Assembly (NCBI GenBank): GCA_005808865.1
Contig: SYKU01000189.1
Coordinates: 1-60,863 of the forward strand
Source: Acidobacteriota bacterium
Lineage (GTDB): Bacteria > Acidobacteriota > Terriglobia > Bryobacterales > Bryobacteraceae
Length of the DNA: 60,863 nucleotides
Direction: 5' to 3'
The translations under genes were made by a program, and so were the position numbers. Shown in pieces: positions 53,949 to 60,863 of this stretch. The notes below the pieces were generated by a model. It had not been told where the DNA came from. It searched no databases and saw nothing but the letters and a program-made list of their open reading frames with translations. Numbering within the stretch: position 1 is the stretch's first letter; every line of letters starts with the position of its first letter.

Positions 53949-55220
53949 CTATTTCGTGCTCCCGGAGCGGAAAGGCAGGAAGGACTCGTTGTCGAAGACG
54001 ACGCCAAGGAACGCCAGGCACATCTCGTCTTCCGTTCCCTCCCCCCACCGCACCGCCTTCAATGGGTTATTCGGATTCCGCGGATTGTTCGCGGAGTTAT
54101 CATAGCTCGATGTCAGCCAAACCGTGGAGAAGGCAGGCAGTTTCACGGCCTCCCCAAATGTATAGAAACCCTGCCAGTTGAAATCCCAATCCTCGATATT
54201 GATCATGGGACGTACGGTTCCATCGGCATCCTTTACTTCCACTTTGATCGTACGGCCGAGCAGGTGCATATGCGGTGCGATCAGAATCGCCTTCCCAGTG
54301 AGGAACGGGAAAACAACCTGCGACGCCTTCACTACCACGTTGCTTTCGCCGGGGGGCAGCACAAACGTCTGATTGATGAGAGGAATATTAACCAGCCGCT
54401 TCTCGACCTTGTTCGCGGCACGGTACCAGAGACCGACCTTGGTTTGGTCAGGCGCCGTACGCCCACCCGGATGATAGTGGACCTGCATGACAATGCGGCT
54501 CTTTCCCGGAAGCACCTGGCCGATCCCGTCTGGGAGATGACGGGTCCGTGCTCCAGGAGCCCACCCACCCAGCAGACCGCCGATAGTCAACTCAATTCCT
54601 GGACCGCCGAAACAGGAATAGCCGGGCTGACCGTCCTTTCCGTCCAGCTTGGCCGATTCGCCCGTCTGATCGATGTACAGAAGAACGTGGTGCACCTGAC
54701 GCTTGTCGCCGGGAAGCGCCTGGGAGGCGCTGACGTACCGGGTCTCATCGAGACCGGTCGGCAGCACAAAGCAGCGATACGTATCAGCCGCGCGAGGCGG
54801 AGTGAACTCGGGCATCGAGAGAATCAGGTCCGGCTCGCCCAGTTCCCAAGGGCTGGCGTTCACGGGAGCAGCTTCAGGAAGGTCGGCGTCATCGCCTTTG
54901 GGCGCACCTGCATCCACCCATGAGAGCAGGGTGCGGCGTTCCTCGGCGCTGAGATTGAAGTTATCCTGGAAAGGCGCGGATCCCTCATCGGCGGGCTTCC
55001 AGGGCGGCATCTTACGCTCGCCTACGACACGCTTGATATCGGGGGCGTAGGTGGACGCATCTTCGAAGTTCATCAGCGCGAATGGCGCGATGTCGTTGGG
55101 CCGGTGGCACTGCTGGCACTTCTGCTGGATAATTCGCGAAACTTCCTTAGTGTAGGTTTGGGCTGGCGCTGTACACGTCCCCAGGAAAACAGCGGCCGAT
55201 AACAGGCGGAAGGCCTTCAT
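53949..55220 (-). CDS. Secreted c-type cytochrome with copper monooxygenase-like domain
   Basis: This 423-aa exported protein carries one c-type haem site CQQCH (Cys35, Cys38, His39) near the N-terminus in an EVSRIIQQKCQQCHRPNDIAPF context. RKMPPWKPAD and WVDAGAPKGDD are typical of this group. The rest resembles the copper type II ascorbate-dependent monooxygenase fold: RQVHHVLLYID (HH copper site), QVHYHPGGR and APHMHLLGR (HxH), as in peptidylglycine and dopamine hydroxylases. It could hydroxylate a substrate with electrons from the haem. Such proteins are common in Acidobacteria and Planctomycetes but uncharacterised. TACAAT lies 9 nt before the start. Confidence 0.85.
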   Translation of the reverse strand: MKAFRLLSAAVFLGTCTAPAQTYTKEVSRIIQQKCQQCHRPNDIAPFALMNFEDASTYAPDIKRVVGERKMPPWKPADEGSAPFQDNFNLSAEERRTLLSWVDAGAPKGDDADLPEAAPVNASPWELGEPDLILSMPEFTPPRAADTYRCFVLPTGLDETRYVSASQALPGDKRQVHHVLLYIDQTGESAKLDGKDGQPGYSCFGGPGIELTIGGLLGGWAPGARTRHLPDGIGQVLPGKSRIVMQVHYHPGGRTAPDQTKVGLWYRAANKVEKRLVNIPLINQTFVLPPGESNVVVKASQVVFPFLTGKAILIAPHMHLLGRTIKVEVKDADGTVRPMINIEDWDFNWQGFYTFGEAVKLPAFSTVWLTSSYDNSANNPRNPNNPLKAVRWGEGTEDEMCLAFLGVVFDNESFLPFRSGSTK

Positions 55221-55272
55221 ACTGCTTTCATTGTATACGAAGAGAGCTCAACGCGGCTTTCCGCTGGTTCGT

Positions 55273-55278
55273 GATACT
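55273..55278 (+). promoter_or_regulatory. Putative -10 element GATACT
   Basis: GATACT ends 8 nt before the ATG at 55287, with no Shine-Dalgarno between. This fits a leaderless or nearly leaderless start. Confidence 0.35.
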
Positions 55279-55286
55279 TTAGGCAT

Positions 55287-55811
55287 ATGGCCGAAGAGCC
55301 CGCGACTGAAGCCCCCAATAAATCCGAAGGGCGTGGAGTCAGTTGGCTCGTGCGCCCGCTGCTTGTCAGCGCCTTACTAATCGCCCTTCCGGCATACTGG
55401 ATCTTCCGCACGATCCGAAACACGGAAAAGCCGAAGGCTGCGGAGACGCCCGCGATGACCATGACTCCGATCGACCCTAAGGTGGAAGCCGAACGGGAAA
55501 AAGCCCGCCAGGAAGAGATGGCGCAAGCGCCCGCCGAAAGCGCCAAACCCGTGGTGGAGGTTGTTTCGTCGCGTGCCGTCATCGATCAGGACGGCTCGAT
55601 AAGAATTCTTGGAACGGCCAGGAACAACACGGATCAGAACTTCTACGAAGTCGAAATCGAATTCGAGGTCAACAACGCCCAGGGCCAGATCGTGAGTACC
55701 GCCCGAACCAAGGTGAAGAACGTCGCCGCGAAGGCAACCGTGAAGTTCGAAGCCTCCACCTTCGCTCCCCTGCCCCGCGGGTTCCGTGTCGCGAGCATCA
55801 ACGCCCGTTGA
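55287..55811 (+). CDS. Membrane-anchored FxLYD-like domain protein
   Basis: This 174-aa protein has a short charged front, one transmembrane helix (LVRPLLVSALLIALPAYWIF, about residues 21-40), an Ala/Glu/Lys-rich linker, and an exposed Ig-like beta domain (IRILGTARNNTDQNFYEVEIEFEVNNAQGQIVSTARTKVKNVAAKATVKFEAS) of the FxLYD type, a domain of unknown function found in many exported bacterial proteins. It is divergent from the cytochrome gene, with 66 bases between starts, and could share its regulation. Confidence 0.78.
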   Translation: MAEEPATEAPNKSEGRGVSWLVRPLLVSALLIALPAYWIFRTIRNTEKPKAAETPAMTMTPIDPKVEAEREKARQEEMAQAPAESAKPVVEVVSSRAVIDQDGSIRILGTARNNTDQNFYEVEIEFEVNNAQGQIVSTARTKVKNVAAKATVKFEASTFAPLPRGFRVASINAR

Positions 55812-55814
55812 CGC

Positions 55815-56245
55815 ATCCAACCGATCCCCACCTGTAACGAGGATGTACTGTTGGCCGTCGGGGATGTGGGTCTGGAGTGCGCGTTGCCGGCCGAGCCGAT
55901 GCGTGAGTGCGAAAGTGGCTTGCCCGTCGCGGCCTGACAGGCGACCAGGTTCTGGCCGTCGCCGCTGAACAGCATGCCTCCGCGGTGGAAAAAGTCCGGC
56001 GCTGCCGGATATTTCATGACGCAACGAGACCTTGCCGCCCCTGTTATCGATGGCTTCGATGCCGGAAGGGTACGAAAGGCCATCCCCGTTCACTGTGCCG
56101 CCGACGCCCATGGAGCCGCGCGGATCGGCGCCGACGAGGTAAGAGATGCGATGCGAGTTGTTCTCGGGTACGCAATTCCGGCGCGACGCCGGCCGCGATC
56201 GCGAACCTCCCGATGTCTCGTCTCGGATAGAGCATTGACTCATCT
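55815..56245 (-). pseudogene. Decayed C-terminal piece of a PQQ-dependent dehydrogenase
   Basis: On the minus strand, in two or three frames, the text reads IEAIDNRGGKVSLRHEISGSAG, then RGGMLFSGDGQNLVACQAATGKPLSHSRIGSAGN and THIPDGQQYILVTGGD. This is the usual end of quinoprotein alcohol/glucose dehydrogenases (tryptophan-docking blades such as GKxLWxxxTG and DGxQYxxVxxG). The frames are broken and most of the gene is absent. The remaining bases up to 56492 hold no recognisable gene. Confidence 0.7.
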
Positions 56246-56480
56246 CCGGTGCCTATCGTTTCATTTTCCATCTGTGCAAGCAAGGTGGAACATGCCGCTC
56301 GTTATTCGCCGACCGAAGCCTGAGTGGAGTGACTTGTCTGGTGATTCGAGAAGCCGCGCTCCTTTTTTGTCCCTCCGTCATGACGAGATGCCCGGCATTG
56401 GCGGCTCTGGCGGTGACGACGCTCGATCGTCCACCCGCGGCGGGGAAGTATCCTTTCGACCGGATACAACCTGAATCGAC

Positions 56481-56486
56481 GATAAT
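56481..56486 (+). promoter_or_regulatory. Putative -10 element GATAAT
   Basis: GATAAT ends 6 nt before the ATG at 56493, so the transcript would start at or beside the start codon. No ribosome binding site is visible. Confidence 0.4.
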
Positions 56487-56492
56487 TGACAG

Positions 56493-57944
56493 ATGTCTCG
56501 CGTGGTCCGGATCGCAGCCGTGTCGCTGATTCTCGCCGTCTATTTGTCGGGACTCACCGGCATGGGGCTGGTCGGCCCCGACGAGCCTCGTTACGCCTCG
56601 ATCGGCCGCGAAATGGCGCGGTCCGGGGACTGGGTGACGCCGCGACTCTGGGGCGAGGCCTGGTTCGAGAAGCCGGCGCTCCTCTACTGGATGACCGCTT
56701 CGGCATTCCGCATGGGCCTCTCGGGCGAACTCGCGTCCAGACTCCCGGTCGCTCTACTATCGGTTGCGTTCCTCGCTTTCTTTTTCTCCATTCTCCGGGA
56801 GAAGTTCGGAGAACGCGCGGCGTGGTATGGATCGGTAACGCTCGCGACCTCGGCTGGCTGGCTCGGCTATAGCCACGTTGCCGTGTTTGATTTGCCACTT
56901 GCCGCGACGTACGGCGGCGCAATGCTCCTGGCGCTCGACTGGATCGAATCCGGAGACGCGCGTAGATTGCCGGCGGCCTCAGCGCTGTTGGCCGCGGCAA
57001 CATTGGCGAAGGGCCTGGCTCCCCTCGTTCTGATTCTGCCGTTAGTGTGGTGTGGACGGCGCCGGATCCGGGATTTTTTTTCCGCGCGCGTGATTGGCGC
57101 GTTCTTCGCCATCGCCGTGCCCTGGTACGCGGCTTGCTGGTGGGCAAACGGCGCACGGTTTCCGATGGTTTTTTTCGTCGAGCATCATCTGGGACGCTAT
57201 TTCTCTCCCGATTTGCAGCATGTGCAGCCGTTTTGGTACTACGCCTGGGTTGTGCCCGCCGCGCTCTTCCCCTGGACACCCGCATTCGCCGGGCTGTTTC
57301 GAAGGGCGCTTTATGCGGACCCAATGCGCAAATTCCTGCTCGGGTGGTTCCTCTGGTGCATTTTGTTCTTCTCGCTTTCCACCAACAAGCTGCCGGGCTA
57401 CGTGTTGCCTGCGCTGCCTGCATCAGCGGCGTTGATGGGAGTCGCGCTCGCCGATAAGCGGAACGCCCGCTGGACTCTGGCTGGAGTCGCCGCGGGTTTG
57501 GTCGTTGCTGGGCCGCTCGCCGGCGTGCTGCCGCAGGCTCTGGCCGGAGGAATCGGCAGGGCTCAAATTCCGGCGTTCGAATGGCACTGGCTCTGGCCGT
57601 TGCCGGCGGCCGCCGTGGTCTGGGTGCTCGAAGACCGCGGTCTCCGCAACGGGTCTCTAGCGGTGCTGGCTTGTGTGCTTGCCGCTGGGATCATGTTCCT
57701 GAAAGCGCGCGCGATTCCCGCGATCGACGCCGGCTATTCCGCGCGCCCGGTGTGGCGGGAAGTGGGGCGCTTGAGCGTCGCGCGGGATGTTTGCGTGGAG
57801 GGCCTGCATCGAGGCTGGCGATACGGATTGAACTACTATTCCATAGTCCCCTTACCCGATTGCACGGGAGCGCCGCAGCCGCGCGAGATCCGGCAACTTC
57901 CCGGGCGTCCGCCATATCTGGCATTAGGACCGGCAGGCAAATGA
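56493..57944 (+). CDS. Lipid-linked glycosyltransferase, ArnT/PMT-like (GT39/GT83)
   Basis: This 483-aa polytopic membrane protein has about 10-12 helices. The first outside loop carries GPDEPRYASIGREMARSGDWVTPRLWGEAWFEKPALLYW, where DE is the catalytic acidic pair typical of ArnT and protein mannosyltransferases (GT-C fold). These enzymes move a sugar from an undecaprenyl carrier to lipid A, protein or another acceptor in the periplasm. The acceptor is not predictable. A small TPR gene follows 25 bases later. Confidence 0.9.
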   Translation: MSRVVRIAAVSLILAVYLSGLTGMGLVGPDEPRYASIGREMARSGDWVTPRLWGEAWFEKPALLYWMTASAFRMGLSGELASRLPVALLSVAFLAFFFSILREKFGERAAWYGSVTLATSAGWLGYSHVAVFDLPLAATYGGAMLLALDWIESGDARRLPAASALLAAATLAKGLAPLVLILPLVWCGRRRIRDFFSARVIGAFFAIAVPWYAACWWANGARFPMVFFVEHHLGRYFSPDLQHVQPFWYYAWVVPAALFPWTPAFAGLFRRALYADPMRKFLLGWFLWCILFFSLSTNKLPGYVLPALPASAALMGVALADKRNARWTLAGVAAGLVVAGPLAGVLPQALAGGIGRAQIPAFEWHWLWPLPAAAVVWVLEDRGLRNGSLAVLACVLAAGIMFLKARAIPAIDAGYSARPVWREVGRLSVARDVCVEGLHRGWRYGLNYYSIVPLPDCTGAPQPREIRQLPGRPPYLALGPAGK

Positions 57945-57956
57945 GACGGGCAAAGC

Positions 57957-57962
57957 TATAAT
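57957..57962 (+). promoter_or_regulatory. Putative -10 element TATAAT
   Basis: A perfect TATAAT ends 7 nt before the ATG at 57970. The sequence between contains GGAG, so this is either a leaderless start or a Shine-Dalgarno on a read-through message from the gene upstream. Confidence 0.4.
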
Positions 57963-57969
57963 CGGAGAT

Positions 57970-58422
57970 ATGGCTCGCGGGTGGATATTTATCCTCGTTT
58001 CGCTACCGGCGCTGGCTCTCGGGCAGGAACGCCAGAAGCTCGGACCGTCCAAAGACGATCCACAGAAAGCCGAGCAGTCTCAAAGGGAAGGGAGTACACA
58101 GGAGCAGGCGCCTCCCGAAGAGGACGAGGGCACGAAGGAGAAGGAGTATTCCTTCAATCCGTTGCAAGCCGCAAAGGAAATTCAGACCGGCAATTATTAT
58201 TTCAAGAAGGGTAATTTCAAGGCTGCGGCAAGCCGTTTTCGCGAGGCTTCGCGCTGGGATCCGACTTCCGCCGAACCCTACGCCCGCCTTGGGGACGCGC
58301 AGGAAAAGCTCCGGGACAGGAAGGCTGCGCGCGAAGCTTACACCAGATTTTTGGAAATGGATCCGGATTCGAAACGTGCCGCCGAGATTCGCAGGAAGAT
58401 CGGTGGCATGCCGTCAAAGTAA
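57970..58422 (+). CDS. Exported TPR-repeat protein
   Basis: This 150-aa protein has a signal peptide (GWIFILVSLPALALGQ), a Glu/Gln/Lys-rich disordered stretch, and two TPR units: IQTGNYYFKKGNFKAAASRFREASRWDPTSAEPY and ARLGDAQEKLRDRKAAREAYTRFLEMDPDS. TPRs hold protein complexes together. The last 9 bases overlap the converging Smr gene on the other strand. Confidence 0.85.
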   Translation: MARGWIFILVSLPALALGQERQKLGPSKDDPQKAEQSQREGSTQEQAPPEEDEGTKEKEYSFNPLQAAKEIQTGNYYFKKGNFKAAASRFREASRWDPTSAEPYARLGDAQEKLRDRKAAREAYTRFLEMDPDSKRAAEIRRKIGGMPSK

Positions 58423-58680
58423 CGTGACCAGCGTCGCGCCCCATCCGCCCGCCTCCGCCGGAGCGTCGCCATACCACGCGACCGACGGCGTTCGCGCCAG
58501 CACCCCGCGCACCGTTTCCCGTTGTACCCCAACACCACGTCCATGAACGATTCGCAGGGCCTTCAATCCCAGGCGCCCGGCCTCTTCAAGGTACGCTTCA
58601 ACAACCGCTTTCACCTCGCGCGGCGGTACTGTGTGCAGGTCGAACACATCGGATATCGGAATTCGCACCGGCTCGCTCAT
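58414..58680 (-). CDS. Small Smr-domain protein
   Basis: This 88-aa protein is one Smr domain, the possible nicking endonuclease domain found at the end of MutS2. Visible signatures are DVFDLHTVPPREVKAVVEAYL (DLHG/DLHT box), LRIVHGRGVGVQRETVRGVLA (HGxGxG box) and GGWGATLVTL (final GGxGAT). It may nick branched DNA or bind RNA. It follows the FHA-kinase gene by 4 bases, so it probably belongs to the same transcript. Confidence 0.9.
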   Translation of the reverse strand: MSEPVRIPISDVFDLHTVPPREVKAVVEAYLEEAGRLGLKALRIVHGRGVGVQRETVRGVLARTPSVAWYGDAPAEAGGWGATLVTLL

Positions 58681-58684
58681 GTTC

Positions 58685-60034
58685 TTATTCGCTCAGCGCC
58701 TCTTCTATCGCCTGCTTCATCTCTCCAGCTGACTGATACCGCGCCTGTTCCTTTTTTCGAACCGAACGATCCACCACCGCCGCCAGTTTCTCTGGAATCG
58801 AAGGCGCCTGATCCAGCAGCGGTATCGGCTCATCCTCGAGCACGATCGCCAGTTCGGTCTTGTGCTTCTTTCCGAACAAGCCGCCCAATACCCGGTCCAG
58901 TGGGGAGGGGAAATGGAACGGCAGCTTTCCCGTCAGCAGGTAGTAGAAGCTGATGCCTGTCGAGTAGAGGTCAGCCGTGGGCTTCACATAGCGGAAGTTC
59001 GTGATCTGCTCCGGCGCCATGTAAAGCAGGGTGCCTGCGGACTCTCCGTGCCTCGTCATGAAGGATGCGCCGGCTGCGGCAAAATTCTTGGCGAGTCCGA
59101 AATCCGCGATCTTCGCCGTGAGTTGTCCTCCTGTCGCGGACAAAAGCATGTTTTGCGGCTTAATATCCCGATGCACGTAGCTGCGGTCATGCGCATATTG
59201 CAGACCATCGAGGACCTGGCCAATTACGCTCGACGACTCCGCCACCGATGCCGCGGAACGCCTTGATTTGAGCAACGAACCCGCGTCTCCCTGATCGAGG
59301 TATTCGGAGACAAAATAGTAACGCCCGTCGTCCGCTCCATGATCGATAAGCCGTACGATGTTCCTGTGCCGGAGGTCCTGTAACACGGCCATCTCCCGCT
59401 GAAACAACTTTGCCACTTTCTCCGTGGCTGCCGCTCCCGGCAGCATCTGCTTCAGCGCCAGGAAGCGTCCGGTCTGTTCGTCGAGGGCCTCGTAGACTAC
59501 TCCCATCGTGCCTTGTCCCAGCAGGCGCAGCAGCCTGTACGGACCTACCCGCAAGCCGTCCAGTTCTGTTTTCAGGTCCTTCGCGCAACCGCTGCACAGG
59601 TAGGAGGCCGCTCCCCCGATGTCGGCCGCCCGTCCGTCGACGTTAGCGTTTTCGGCCATTCCACGGCATTTCCGGCACAGCCAGATCTCGCCAGTTTGAA
59701 AATCCGCGCCGCCGGCCCCCGCGTCATTGGACTCGATGTCCGTGATGGTGAAGGCTGTCACTCCGACGCGGATCTGATCGCCCTCCTTCAATTTCGTTTC
59801 GCCGCTAACGCGTTGCCCGTTGAAATAGGTGCCGTTGGTGCTTCCCAGGTCGACAAGAACGCAATCCTGTGGATCCATCCGCAGCAGCATGTGCTTGCGG
59901 GAGACGATATGGTCATCATCGGGAAGTTTCACATGTGCTTCCGCGCCACGGCCGATGATGACCGTGTTTGTTTCGCCGAAGACGAGACGCTCGCCGGCGC
60001 GCGGCCCTGTGTCGATGGTCAGAGTGACTTTCAA
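58685..60034 (-). CDS. FHA domain - zinc ribbon - Ser/Thr protein kinase
   Basis: This 449-aa soluble protein starts with TTG at 60034. Residues 1-98 are an FHA domain (VIIGRGAEAHVKLPDDDHIVSRKHMLL, DLGSTNGTYFNGQRV) that binds phospho-Thr. A CRKC...CSGC pair about residues 120-150 looks like a zinc ribbon. The kinase domain follows with GQGTMGVVYEA, LALKQM (ATP Lys), HRDIKPQN, DFGLAK and MAPEQIT. There is no membrane segment. The FHA may recruit phosphorylated partners or its own activation loop. The upstream gene ends 18 bases before it. Confidence 0.9.
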   Translation of the reverse strand: MKVTLTIDTGPRAGERLVFGETNTVIIGRGAEAHVKLPDDDHIVSRKHMLLRMDPQDCVLVDLGSTNGTYFNGQRVSGETKLKEGDQIRVGVTAFTITDIESNDAGAGGADFQTGEIWLCRKCRGMAENANVDGRAADIGGAASYLCSGCAKDLKTELDGLRVGPYRLLRLLGQGTMGVVYEALDEQTGRFLALKQMLPGAAATEKVAKLFQREMAVLQDLRHRNIVRLIDHGADDGRYYFVSEYLDQGDAGSLLKSRRSAASVAESSSVIGQVLDGLQYAHDRSYVHRDIKPQNMLLSATGGQLTAKIADFGLAKNFAAAGASFMTRHGESAGTLLYMAPEQITNFRYVKPTADLYSTGISFYYLLTGKLPFHFPSPLDRVLGGLFGKKHKTELAIVLEDEPIPLLDQAPSIPEKLAAVVDRSVRKKEQARYQSAGEMKQAIEEALSE

Positions 60035-60052
60035 TCCGTGAGAGGCTCCGGT

Positions 60053-60863
60053 TCAGATCTTCAGGAAAAGCTTCCGCTGGTATAACCAGTAGCAGAGGTA
60101 CCACATCGCAGCCAGAGCCAGCAGGTTATGAGGAATCGCGCCCGCGGGCCCCAGAAACTTGAAGCTGTCGGTAAACACACCGATCCCGCGTCGAAGCCAG
60201 CCGCTCAGCACTTGGGAGAACGAATAGATGAAGATCGAATTCATGCCCAGCACAATCATGGGAAACGCCCATCGCCGGTAGCCCCTCATCTCGATCGTCC
60301 AGTAAAACGCCAGCAGCAGCGCGAGCACCCAGCCCGCGCTGGCGAAAGTGAACGACGCAGTCCAGATCCGCTTGACCATCGGATTGAACGGCTGGAGCGC
60401 GTATCCGGCGGCGAAACAGGCGGCGGCTGCCATGGCGATAGTCTTGGCCTTTTCCGCGTGCGGTTTCGCTGTCATCAGAAATTGTCCCGCCCAAGCTCCG
60501 AACAGCATGGTGATCGCGCTGCTCAGGAAATTGATCGTTACGTAGTATCCGGAATAGTTGTAGCCGAGCACGGCCTTGTCGATCACTTGGCCAATATTGC
60601 CTTCCCGCGAGAATGCACCCTCCGGGCCAGGGAAGATCGTAAACAGCGCCCAGTGCGCGGCAAGGACTGCCGCCGCGGCCGCCACCTGCATTCTCATTTT
60701 CAGTTGCATCACCGCAAAGCAAAGCACGTACGCGAACGCGATCTGACACAAGACGTTGATCAACTGAAACACCGGTGGTTTCGAAGAGTTGAAATTCGAC
60801 AAAACGTTGCTTAGCAGGATCAGCATGAGCGCTCGCCAGAGCACGTGCCCGAAAACCTTGCGC
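60053..60863 (-). CDS. Membrane acyltransferase, HGSNAT/DUF5009-like (partial)
   Basis: The gene runs off the window end, so its N-terminus is missing; the frame is open to 60863. The 270 visible codons encode about seven transmembrane helices. FAYVLCFAVMQLKMRM, NFLSSAITMLFGAWAGQFLM, KRIWTASFTFASAGWVLALLLAFYWTIE and FPMIVLGMNSIFIYSFSQVL match the heparan-alpha-glucosaminide N-acetyltransferase-like family (NagX/DUF5009), which carries acetyl groups across the membrane to amino sugars. The catalytic His is probably in the missing part. Confidence 0.82.
   Translation of the reverse strand, partial: RKVFGHVLWRALMLILLSNVLSNFNSSKPPVFQLINVLCQIAFAYVLCFAVMQLKMRMQVAAAAAVLAAHWALFTIFPGPEGAFSREGNIGQVIDKAVLGYNYSGYYVTINFLSSAITMLFGAWAGQFLMTAKPHAEKAKTIAMAAAACFAAGYALQPFNPMVKRIWTASFTFASAGWVLALLLAFYWTIEMRGYRRWAFPMIVLGMNSIFIYSFSQVLSGWLRRGIGVFTDSFKFLGPAGAIPHNLLALAAMWYLCYWLYQRKLFLKI

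Overview
The window looks like chromosomal DNA of a high-GC acidobacterium of the Bryobacterales/Solibacter type. The clues are family signatures: TIGR03437-type C-terminal domains (named from Solibacter), a TIGR03436-type VWFA protein, two Oar-like TonB-dependent receptors with an N-terminal carboxypeptidase-regulatory domain, a Ser/Thr kinase fused to a TolB-like beta-propeller, and a PSD1/DUF1501 gene pair. I saw no rRNA, tRNA, CRISPR array, intact insertion sequence or prophage.

Layout. 0.6-4.7 kb: a class V aminotransferase and a coupled pair of secreted proteins (one a matrixin-type protease). 4.9-10.5 kb: a DUF4440 protein and a PSD1-DUF1501-DUF5995 operon. 10.8-15.9 kb (minus): a TonB receptor and a secreted intradiol dioxygenase fused to a TIGR03437 domain. 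16.1-19.4 kb (minus): two pseudopilins and a TPR-secretin-cohesin protein. 19.4-22.5 kb (plus): smpB, leucyl aminopeptidase, an ECF sigma factor and its zinc anti-sigma factor. 22.8-24.8 kb (minus): a thioredoxin-fold protein and a secreted TIM-barrel protein.

24.8-32.0 kb is the most unusual stretch: one intact kinase-propeller gene lies among four decayed or truncated pieces of paralogous kinases, a broken ArsN1-like acetyltransferase and a broken ParDE pair. A live three-gene cassette on the other strand (HEPN protein, coupled partner, BamE-like protein) sits between an N-terminal and a C-terminal kinase fragment.

32.0-45.2 kb: an M20 dipeptidase, hpt coupled to a kinase-like/nuclease-like protein, an FAD oxidoreductase, an SGNH-M14 fusion, an amidohydrolase, a TonB receptor with a 95-bp TIR element in its leader, an MFS transporter and an isolated fliM. 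45.3-50.6 kb (plus): an L-rhamnonate-dehydratase-like protein, a quinone oxidoreductase, a CoA transferase, DUF309 and xseA. 50.8-55.2 kb (minus): a glycosyltransferase, a DUF3037-like/LexA-type peptidase fusion, a VWFA protein and a cytochrome/copper-monooxygenase-like protein. 55.3-60.9 kb: an FxLYD protein, a quinoprotein remnant, an ArnT/PMT-like glycosyltransferase, a TPR protein, an Smr protein, an FHA-zinc-ribbon-kinase and a membrane acyltransferase cut by the window edge.

The gene content suggests a heterotroph specialised in degrading polymers, sugars and aromatics, with many secreted enzymes and outer-membrane receptors. Several genes carry a -10-like hexamer only 5-9 nt before the start codon, which suggests frequent leaderless transcripts. 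All functional calls are by recognising motifs by eye; no database search was possible.
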